19,062 nucleotides of DNA from CAYLZN01 sp964387935 (GTDB lineage: Bacteria > Acidobacteriota > Vicinamibacteria > Vicinamibacterales > JAFNAJ01), in the NCBI GenBank assembly GCA_964387935.1, contig CAYLZN010000084.1, positions 1 through 19,062 of the forward strand, read 5' to 3'. Each line of letters starts with the position of its first letter. Position 1 is the first letter of the stretch. The notes under the pieces were generated by a model. The model saw only the letters and a program-made list of their open reading frames with translations, had not been told where the DNA came from and made no database searches. This document shows positions 8,352 to 14,947 of the stretch, piece after piece. Position numbers and translations under genes: made by a program.

Positions 8352-8923
8352 CCGTCGACGTCATCGAGACCCTTCGTCTCGTCATTCGACCGATGTCCTC
8401 CGACGACGCCGGCTTCATCTGCACCCTGCTGAACGACGAGGCGTTCCTTCGCTACATCGGCGACCGCGGCGTGCGCACGGAAGACGACGCGCGCCGGTAC
8501 ATTGCGACTGGTCCCGTGGCGATGTACGCGAAGCACGGATTCGGTCTGTGCGTCGTGACGCTGAAGGACGGTGGTGTGCCGATCGGGATCTGCGGCGTGC
8601 TCAGACGCGAGACGCTGCCGGAGCCGGACCTCGGCTTCGCGTTCCTGCCGGCGTTCCGTGTGCAGGGCTACGCGTCGGAATCGGTGGCCGCCACCCTCCA
8701 GCATGCCCGCGATGTGCTGGGCCTCACGCGACTGCTCGCGATCACCGCGCCGGACAACGTTCGATCGGTCGCACTGCTGGCGAAGTTCGGGTTCCGGTTC
8801 GATCGTCTGGCGCGGCTCGACGAGTCAGGACCAGAACGCAGGGTCTTCGAACTGGACTTGAAGACGTTCGCCGCGCCGGCCGTGCGCCGTGCGCCGCAGG
8901 CCACGAGCCGATCGTTGTCCTGA
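8348..8923 (+). CDS. GNAT-family N-acetyltransferase, RimJ/RimL type
   Basis: This 191-residue protein starts with GTG at 8348, giving a GTGA overlap with the kinase stop, so translation is probably coupled. It opens with TLRLVIRPMSSDDAGFI, the usual beta1-alpha1 start of RimJ/RimL-like acetyltransferases. The acetyl-CoA site motif is FRVQGYASE (103-111), and the late motif is PDNVRSVALLAKFGF (135-149). The family transfers acetyl from acetyl-CoA to amines such as protein N-termini, amino acids or antibiotics; the acceptor is not predictable here. The tail after about residue 173 is Ala/Arg-rich and probably disordered. Coupling to a kinase suggests a shared regulatory role, but this is inference. 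Confidence 0.9.
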   Translation: MTVDVIETLRLVIRPMSSDDAGFICTLLNDEAFLRYIGDRGVRTEDDARRYIATGPVAMYAKHGFGLCVVTLKDGGVPIGICGVLRRETLPEPDLGFAFLPAFRVQGYASESVAATLQHARDVLGLTRLLAITAPDNVRSVALLAKFGFRFDRLARLDESGPERRVFELDLKTFAAPAVRRAPQATSRSLS

Positions 8924-8931
8924 GGCTGGTC

Positions 8932-10071
8932 CTACAGGAGCAGGGTTTCGACCCGGTAGGCCTGCACCATGGCATCGGCTGCTGACCAGGCAAAGGCGGT
9001 GAACCGCCCGTCCTGCGACGCAACGAGCGCCACGGCGTCCTGCTGATCCTGGACGAACTGCGCGGCCGACAGGTGACGGGTCCCGCCGAGTTCCGCCGGC
9101 TCGACGATGAGCGCCTCGGCCCCTTCGATCGGCTCGCGCAGGTTGATCCGGGCCACCGGGAGCATGCCCTCGCGCCGCCCGATCTTCGCGCCGAACGCGA
9201 GCAGGTCGCAGCGGTCGGTGACGATCGTCGCGCCGTCCACGGCGGTGAGACCGGCAATCGCCACGACCGCCTGGTCGAGCGTGTCGTGCCAGGCCTTCAG
9301 GGTCTCCGGCGTCGGCTCCTCGCGCAGGAGGTCCGCCAGTTCGGTGTACGGGGGCGCCACGGCGTACGGGACCGGATGCGCGATCGACTCACGCCACTGC
9401 GCACTGCCCTCGCGCACCACGAGCAGCGAGCCCCCTCGTCCGTGCCCGCGCATCGCCACGGCCAGGCGGACCAGGACGTTCACCGAGTCGCGTCCTGACT
9501 CGAACGGATCGAACCCCAGCAGCGAGGCGACCAGCGCCGGATACTCCGGCAGCCGCGACAGCCGCTGGTCGAGTACCTTGACGCGATCGCCCTCGAGCAC
9601 GGCCACGTTGACGTACTTGCCCGATTCGTCGCGCCGCGGGTGCTTCACCACGAGGAGCCCTGGCGCCACGGCTTCCACCACGAAGCACATGGTCGGCAGC
9701 GTGCGCGACGTGCCCCAGGCCGAGAGCCCCGACTCGTCGTGCCAGACGGCCAGGTGCAGGCCCGGACGGTCGAGTGCCGCCGCGAGCCGCGCGAGCGCAT
9801 TGGCCGTGAGGGGGAGGCGGCGCTGGAACACCATCGGCAGCGTCGCCTGCTCTTCCGGCACATACGCGAGCGAGATGCGCGGCCGGTAGCCCTCTTCGCG
9901 GCGCAGGCTCGTCCAGAACGCCGCGTCGATCATCGCCTCGATGGTCTCGGGGCCCGGCAGCGGCGCCAGCCGGAGTTCGCCGTCCAGCCGGGCCGTCTCC
10001 CGGTGGCTGGCGAAATACGCGTGCACGGTGGAGGCCACCGTGTGAGCCGCGGGATACGCAGGCATGGACAT
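8932..10071 (-). CDS. Putative sensor protein with DACNV-type (DisA_N/diadenylate cyclase-like) domain
   Basis: This 379-residue protein has no signal peptide or membrane span. The C-terminal third resembles the diadenylate cyclase (DAC) fold: HGRGGSLLVV at 210-219, DGATIV at 279-284 followed by a CDLLAFGAKI strand, and GGTRHLSAAQF at 329-339, the counterpart of the DisA DGA and GTRHRAA motifs. D279-G280-A281 and G-T-R-H are kept, but the Arg-Ala-Ala that follows in active cyclases is Leu-Ser-Ala. That fits the DACNV group, proposed from comparative genomics to bind a nucleotide second messenger rather than make one. The N-terminal 200 residues are not recognised. ATG 10071 (MSMPAYP) or 10065 are both possible; neither has a clear Shine-Dalgarno. 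It is convergent with the acetyltransferase gene (8-base gap) and divergent from the transglycosylase gene by 17 bases. Cyclase activity is not excluded. Confidence 0.75.
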   Translation of the reverse strand: MSMPAYPAAHTVASTVHAYFASHRETARLDGELRLAPLPGPETIEAMIDAAFWTSLRREEGYRPRISLAYVPEEQATLPMVFQRRLPLTANALARLAAALDRPGLHLAVWHDESGLSAWGTSRTLPTMCFVVEAVAPGLLVVKHPRRDESGKYVNVAVLEGDRVKVLDQRLSRLPEYPALVASLLGFDPFESGRDSVNVLVRLAVAMRGHGRGGSLLVVREGSAQWRESIAHPVPYAVAPPYTELADLLREEPTPETLKAWHDTLDQAVVAIAGLTAVDGATIVTDRCDLLAFGAKIGRREGMLPVARINLREPIEGAEALIVEPAELGGTRHLSAAQFVQDQQDAVALVASQDGRFTAFAWSAADAMVQAYRVETLLL

Positions 10072-10076
10072 CGGGA

Positions 10077-10082
10077 TATTCT
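10077..10082 (+). promoter_or_regulatory. Candidate -10 element (TATTCT), possible leaderless start of the transglycosylase gene
   Basis: TATTCT ends 6 bases before ATG 10089, the spacing expected if transcription starts at or next to the A of the start codon. No Shine-Dalgarno is present between them. The same spacing recurs at the symporter gene. The match is short and unproven. Confidence 0.3.
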
Positions 10083-10088
10083 GACACC

Positions 10089-11687
10089 ATGAAACCAGCT
10101 GACGCGCCCAGGTTCGCGTGGGGCCTCGCCGGCCCAGTCGTTGCCCTGTCGGTAGTGTTCGCGCCTGGCTGCTCGGACCGGAAGGCGGGCACGGAACCGC
10201 CCGCGACGGCTGCGCCCGTCGCGGCCGCCCCAGCCGCCACGCCATCGCCCGAGCCCGGCGCCGGCGATCCGGTCCCCGAGGAGCCCCTGCCCCAGGTGCC
10301 GTCGCCGTACGATGCGCTGCCGGAGAGCGCGCGAGGCAAGCTCGACGAGGTCTTCAAGGGCGACCTCGACGAGATGGTCAAGCGCCGCGTCATCCGGGTG
10401 GGCGTCACGTACAGCCGCACGCACTACTTCACCGACAAGGGACAGCAGCGCGGCATCACCTACGAGTCGCTGATGAACTTCGAAGAGGCGCTGAACACGC
10501 GACTGAAGACCGGCCATTTGAGGGTCTTCGTCGCCTTCGTGCCCCTTCCCCGCGACATGCTCATCCCCGCCCTGGTCGAGGGAAAGGTGGATCTCGTCGC
10601 GGCCATGCTCACGGTCACGCCCGAGCGGCAGAAGGTGGTGGATTTCACCAGCCCCACCCGCACCGGCGTCGACGAGATCGTCGTGACCGGCCCCGGCGCT
10701 CCGCCGGTCCGTTCGGTGGACGACCTGTCGGGGCAGACGGTCTTCGTGCGGAAGACCAGCAGCTACTTCGGCAGCCTGACGGCGCTGAACGAGCAGTTGA
10801 CGGCCAGGGGCAAGGCCCCTGCGATCATCAAGCTGGCGCCGGAAACCCTCGAGGACGATGACATCCTCGAGATGGTGAACGCCGGGCTCGTGCCGGCGAC
10901 GGTCGTGGATGACTACCTGGCCGAGTTCTGGGCGCAGATCTTCCCGAACCTGACGCTTCACGCGGATGTCGCGCTGCACACGGGTGGGGCGCTCGCCGTC
11001 GCGGTCCGCCGGGACTCGCCGAAACTGAAGAAGGCGGCCAACCAGTGGCTCGAACAGTACGGCGAAAGAACGGCCTTCTCCAACGTGCTGCGGCAGCGCT
11101 ACCTGCGGGACACGGACTACGCGCGCGATGCGACGTCTGAAGCCGAGCGGCAGAAGTTCCTCGACATGGTCAGCCTGTTCCGCAAGTACGGCGGACAGTA
11201 CGACCTCGACCCCATTCTGATGGCCGCGCAGGGGTACCAGGAATCACGGCTGGATCAGGGCGTCAGGAGCAAGGTCGGCGCCGTCGGGGTCATGCAGGTC
11301 ATGCCCGCCACGGGACGCGAACAGGCCGTGGGCGACATCACGCAGCTCGAGCCGAACATCCACGCCGGCATCAAGTACATGCGGTTCATGATCAACCAAT
11401 ACTACAAGGACGAGCCCATGACGAACCTGAACAAGGCGCTCATGACCTTCGCGTCCTACAACGCCGGGCCGGCTCGGGTGCGTCAGTTGCGGGCCGAGGC
11501 CCGGAAGCGGGGGCTCGACGCGAACGTCTGGTTCGGCAACGTCGAACGCATCGCCTCCGAGAAGATCGGGCGGGAGACGGTCCAGTACGTCGGCAACATC
11601 TACAAGTACTACGTCGCGTATACGCTCGTCCTCGACCAGCTCGAAGCGAAGGGGAAGGGCCCGCTCGCCAGGCCGGCCACGAAGTAG
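10089..11687 (+). CDS. MltF-like lytic transglycosylase: lipoprotein signal, SBP_bac_3 domain, SLT domain
   Basis: This 532-residue protein has the MltF order of domains. The signal sequence ends in VFAPGC, so Cys28 is a probable lipidation site, although the lipobox is weak (Ala at -3). An Ala/Pro-rich linker runs to about 73. A family-3 solute-binding domain follows at about 95-325 (RVGVTYSRTHYF, GKVDLVAAMLTVTPER, VDFTSPTRTGVDEIV). The catalytic lytic transglycosylase domain is at about 360-520: YQESRLD with catalytic Glu385, GVMQVMPATG (400-409), ASYNAG (455-460) and YVGNIYKYY (500-508). All SLT motifs are kept, so it should cleave the MurNAc-GlcNAc bond of peptidoglycan with 1,6-anhydro product. 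In MltF homologues the binding domain regulates the catalytic one in response to cell-wall peptides or amino acids. It lies 62 bases upstream of the symporter fusion on the same strand. Confidence 0.92.
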   Translation: MKPADAPRFAWGLAGPVVALSVVFAPGCSDRKAGTEPPATAAPVAAAPAATPSPEPGAGDPVPEEPLPQVPSPYDALPESARGKLDEVFKGDLDEMVKRRVIRVGVTYSRTHYFTDKGQQRGITYESLMNFEEALNTRLKTGHLRVFVAFVPLPRDMLIPALVEGKVDLVAAMLTVTPERQKVVDFTSPTRTGVDEIVVTGPGAPPVRSVDDLSGQTVFVRKTSSYFGSLTALNEQLTARGKAPAIIKLAPETLEDDDILEMVNAGLVPATVVDDYLAEFWAQIFPNLTLHADVALHTGGALAVAVRRDSPKLKKAANQWLEQYGERTAFSNVLRQRYLRDTDYARDATSEAERQKFLDMVSLFRKYGGQYDLDPILMAAQGYQESRLDQGVRSKVGAVGVMQVMPATGREQAVGDITQLEPNIHAGIKYMRFMINQYYKDEPMTNLNKALMTFASYNAGPARVRQLRAEARKRGLDANVWFGNVERIASEKIGRETVQYVGNIYKYYVAYTLVLDQLEAKGKGPLARPATK

Positions 11688-11737
11688 GGCGATGGCTCAG
11701 TCCACGTGGCCGTGCAGGCGTGGCCGGTGACCGGCGG

Positions 11738-11743
11738 TATGCT
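11738..11743 (+). promoter_or_regulatory. Candidate -10 element (TATGCT), possible leaderless start of the symporter fusion gene
   Basis: TATGCT ends 6 bases before ATG 11750, with no Shine-Dalgarno in the spacer. The spacing is identical to that of TATTCT before ATG 10089. If real, the symporter has its own promoter in the 62-base gap after the transglycosylase. Confidence 0.28.
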
Positions 11744-11749
11744 TGGCCC

Positions 11750-13895
11750 ATGAGCTTCTCGCGCCAGGTGCTGGTCGGTCTCATCGCGGGACTGGCCGTC
11801 GGGCTGTTCTTTGGCGAACTGATCGCCCCACTCAAGGTCGTCGCGGACGGGTTCGTCAAGCTGCTGCAGATGACGGTCCTGCCCTACGTGATGATCTCGA
11901 TCATCTCGAGCCTCGGGGCGCTGAGCGCCGACGAGGCGAAGCGCCTCGGCCTCAAGGCCGGCGCCGTGCTGGCGGTGCTCTGGCTCATCGCCGTCGCCTT
12001 CGCGTTCCTGTTCCCGCTCGCCTTTCCTGACGTCGAGAGCGCGTCGTTCTTCAGCACCACCTTGATCGAGCGCCGGGCCCCGTTCAACTTCGTCGACCTG
12101 TACATCCCGGCGAATCCCTTCCACTCGCTCGCCAACAACATCGTCCCGGCGGTCGTGCTCTTCTCGATCATCCTGGGCATCGCCCTGATTGGCGTGGAGC
12201 GGAAACAGGTGCTGCTCGACGTGCTCGGGGTGGCCTCGTCGGTCGTCGCCCGGGCCACGCGATTCGTGGTGCAGCTCACGCCGTACGGCATCTTCGCAAT
12301 TGCGGCGACGGCGGCAGGCACGCTCGACGTCGAGCAGATCACACGCATCGNNNNNNNNNNGCATCGAGGTCTACCTGCTGACGTACATGCTCATGGCCGT
12401 GCTGGTCTCCCTCTGGGTGCTGCCCGGCCTGGTCTCGGCCCTGACGCCCATCCGCGCCCGGGAGATCCTCTCGACCACCCGCACGGCCCTCATCACCGCC
12501 TTCATGGCGGGCGACCTCTTCATCGTCCTGCCGACTCTGATCGTGGCGTGCAAGGCGCTCCTCGAGAAGCACGGCCTGACCGACGCACATACCCGGGACT
12601 TGCCCGACGTCATCGTCCCCGCCTCGTTCAACTTCCCGCACACGGGCAAGCTGCTGTCGCTGAGCTTCATCCTGTTTGCCGGATGGTTCGCCGACGCGGC
12701 CGTCCCGCTCGCGGAGTACCCCCGCCTCGCCGTCACCGGGTTTCTGACGTTCTTCGGGAGCCTCAACGCCGCCGTCCCGTTCCTGCTCGACCACTTCCGG
12801 GTCCCTGCAGACACATTCCCGCTGTGTCTCGCAACGGGCGTCATCAACTCGCGTTTCGGGGCCCTGATCGCCGCGGTGCACACCGTGGCGATCGGGCTCC
12901 TCGGCAGCGCGGCCCTGGCGGGAGCCTTGCGCGTGGACCTGGGGCGCCTCGCACGCTTCGTGGTCGTGACCGTGCTGCTCACGACGGGCGCGCTGATCGG
13001 CCTGCGAACGCTCTTCTCGACCGTGCTGACGCAGGAGTTCGCGGGAGCCGAGCTGGTCTACGGAATGAAGCCCATCTTCCAGACCGACAGGGCCACGCTG
13101 CTGACCGAGGCGCCGCCCGCCGATCCCGACTCCTCCCGCGCAGTGCTGGACGCGATTCGCGCACGCGGTACTCTCCGCGTCTGCGTCATGACCGACCGGC
13201 TGCCCTACTCGTTCATGACCCCGAAGGGCGAGCTCGTCGGACTCGACGTGGAGATGGCGCACCGCCTGGCCCGGGACCTGGAGGTGACGCTCGAGTTCGT
13301 GTCAGTGACCCTCGACGCGGCGCCGGGCATCCTGCGCGAAGGGCGCTGTGACCTCGCCATGTCGGGCATCCCGGTGACGCCGCGCCGCGCAGGCCTGGTG
13401 CGGTTCTCCCAGCCCTACCTGGACGAGACGCTCGGGTTTGTCGTCCGCGACGACCTGAGGGACGAGTTCTCGAGCTGGGCAAGGATTCGGGCACTCGGCG
13501 CGATGCGTGTGGGCACGCCGGACCTGCCGTACTACGTGGCCGAGGTCCGCGACCGCGCGCCGGGGCTGCAACTGGAAGTCCTCGACATCGCGGATCTGAA
13601 GGACCTGGCCAAGTATGAGGCCTTCGTCATGCCCGCCGAGCGCGGCTCGGTCATGACGATGCTCGACCCGAAGTTCACCGCGGTGGTGCCCGAACCCGAC
13701 CCGATCAAGGTGCCGCTGGCCTATCCCGTCGCGCGCCACGATGAGGCGTTTGCCGCTTTCATGGACACCTGGATCGAGCTGAAGAAACGGGACGGCACGC
13801 TGGATGCGCTCTACCGTCACTGGGTGCTGGGTCAAAACGCGGCCCCACGGCAACCCCGGTGGTCGGTCATCAGGAATGTGCTGCACTGGGTGTAG
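11750..13895 (+). CDS. DAACS-like (GltP/DctA) symporter fused to C-terminal SBP_bac_3 solute-binding domain; apparent frameshift is an assembly artefact
   Basis: As written, two frames meet at a 10-N gap: the first (from ATG 11750) ends ...DVEQITRI and the second resumes IEVYLLTYM.... Merging the duplicated GCATCG at the gap edges removes 16 bases, joins them as ITRIEVYLL and gives one 709-residue protein. Residues 1 to about 425 are a multi-span permease of the dicarboxylate/amino acid:cation symporter family (start MSFSRQVLVGLIAGLAVGLFFGE, loop with NNIVPAVVLF, HP1-like STTRTALITAFMAGD). The TM7 signature NMDGT is replaced by NFPHTGK (289-295), so substrate or ion use may differ. After a last span (about 395-420) a periplasmic family-3 solute-binding domain follows at about 455-700 (GTLRVCVMTDRLPYSF, LVGLDVEMAHRLARDL, GRCDLAMSGIPVTPRRA). 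The fusion would tether the binding protein to its permease. Confidence 0.88.
12351..12360. other. Assembly gap (10 N) inside the symporter fusion gene
   Basis: Ten N flanked by identical hexamers GCATCG (12345-12350 and 12361-12366). Merging the hexamers deletes 16 bases and exactly restores the reading frame, so the contigs simply overlap by 6 bases here and the gene is not broken. Confidence 0.9.
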
Positions 13896-13899
13896 ACAG

Positions 13900-13945
13900 G
13901 CGTACGGCGTACGGCGTGTGGCGTACGGACAAGACACGGCGTACG
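13900..13945. repeat. Heptamer tandem repeat, unit GCGTACG
   Basis: Units start at 13900, 13907, 13914 (degenerate, GCGTGTG) and 13921, with a fifth copy at 13939-13945 after an 11-base spacer. They lie between the stop of the symporter fusion (13895) and the start of the outer-membrane gene (14009). The unit core CGTACG is a palindrome. Function unknown. Confidence 0.85.
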
Positions 13946-14008
13946 GGCGGCTGACAGGGGGGGGCGGCTGAGCTTGGGCACTACCGACACACGTGAGAGA
14001 CTGGGGGG

Positions 14009-14872
14009 ATGTTCTCAACGAGTTCTCCTCAGCTACAGCGACTCCTTCTGCTCGGCTTCGTGGCCCTTGCGGTGCCCGCTTCGGTGGCGTCCGCTCAGTT
14101 TTCGGCCAATCCAGGCGCCCTGTCAGACCGGTTCCAGGTCGATCTCGGCTATTTCAAGATCGGATCCGACACAGTCCTCCGCTACGACGGCGCCGAGGGG
14201 GACCTCGGCGATGTCGATTTCGAAGAGGATCTCGGCCTGGACAGCGACGCCGCCACCGCCTGGGTCGACGGAACCTGGCGGCTCGGCAGACGCCACCAAC
14301 TGAAGCTGAGCTACACGAAAATCGACCGGGAGCGAACCGGGTTCACGCTCGACCGCACCTTCACCTGGGGCGGCCAGACCTACTCGGCGGGCCTGAGCGC
14401 CTCGACGACGGCCGGCAACGACATCCTCGGGGGCTATTACCGCTTCGCGGCGTACCGGAACGACCGTTTCGAGATCGGGCCGGCACTGGGTGTCGGGTAC
14501 TTGTGGCTGGACGCCGGCGTTCGCGCGACGGGGACGACGACCGGGCCCGGCGGGGGGCAGTCGTACGCGCTTGACGAGAGCGCCACGCTGGGCAGTGTGA
14601 CGGGGGCCATCGGAGGGTACACCAACATCTGGCCCACCGATCGCTTCGTCCTGCGCGCCGACTACCTGTACATCAGTGTCTCGCCAGAGGACTCGAACGC
14701 GTCGGTCACCGACTGGCGAGCGGGCATCGACTACTACTTCACCCGGCACGTCGGGGTCGGGGTCCAGTACAAGTTCTACCGATACAGCTACGACCGCGGC
14801 GTCTTCGAGAGCGAGCTCGGCGGCGAACTCACTTTCTCGGGCGTGCAGGCGTTCGCGTCATTCATTTTCTAG
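14009..14872 (+). CDS. Outer-membrane beta-barrel protein (hypothetical)
   Basis: This 287-residue protein has a clear signal peptide (LLLLGFVALAVPASVASAQ, likely cleaved after Ala29). The rest alternates polar and aromatic/aliphatic residues in many short strands (RFQVDLGYFKIG, HQLKLSYTKIDRE, GGYYRFAAYRNDRFEIGPAL, RFVLRADYLYISVS, DWRAGIDYYFTRHVGVGVQYKF). It ends in VQAFASFIF, a C-terminal aromatic signature used by the BAM machinery for barrel insertion. By length and strand count it is a small barrel of perhaps 10-12 strands, OmpW-like or OMP_b-brl-like, but I cannot place it in a named family. A G-rich tract (CTGGGGGG) directly before ATG 14009 may serve as the ribosome site. It stands alone between two heptamer-repeat regions. 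Cargo or partner unknown. Confidence 0.8.
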   Translation: MFSTSSPQLQRLLLLGFVALAVPASVASAQFSANPGALSDRFQVDLGYFKIGSDTVLRYDGAEGDLGDVDFEEDLGLDSDAATAWVDGTWRLGRRHQLKLSYTKIDRERTGFTLDRTFTWGGQTYSAGLSASTTAGNDILGGYYRFAAYRNDRFEIGPALGVGYLWLDAGVRATGTTTGPGGGQSYALDESATLGSVTGAIGGYTNIWPTDRFVLRADYLYISVSPEDSNASVTDWRAGIDYYFTRHVGVGVQYKFYRYSYDRGVFESELGGELTFSGVQAFASFIF

Positions 14873-14873
14873 C

Positions 14874-14929
14874 AGGCTCAGGGCTCAGGGCTCAAGGCTC
14901 AGGGCTCAGGGCTCAGGGCTCAAGGCAGA
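14874..14929. repeat. Heptamer tandem repeat, unit RGGCTCA (8 units)
   Basis: Seven perfect units of (A/G)GGCTCA run from 14874 to 14922, followed by a decayed AGGCAGA (14923-14929) and a more distant GGGCGCC. The first base alternates A or G between units; the other six are invariant. The repeat starts 2 bases after the barrel stop and ends 18 bases before the helicase ATG, so it occupies nearly all of the intergenic space and probably the helicase 5' leader. It codes for nothing. Confidence 0.92.
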
Positions 14930-14947
14930 GGGCGCCAGGCACGGCCG

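Noticed and set aside
8918..8939. Short inverted repeat TCCTG...CAGGA between the convergent acetyltransferase and DACNV genes
   Set aside because: A 5-bp stem with a 12-base loop and no T-tract is too weak to call a terminator.
12339..13262. 307-codon minus-strand frame inside the symporter gene
   Set aside because: It is antisense to the conserved permease and binding domains, crosses the N gap, and has an unnatural Arg/Glu/Gln/Gly-rich composition.
14874..14940. Possible CRISPR array in the heptamer repeat region
   Set aside because: Units are 7 bases with no spacers and no cas genes are present; it is a simple tandem repeat.
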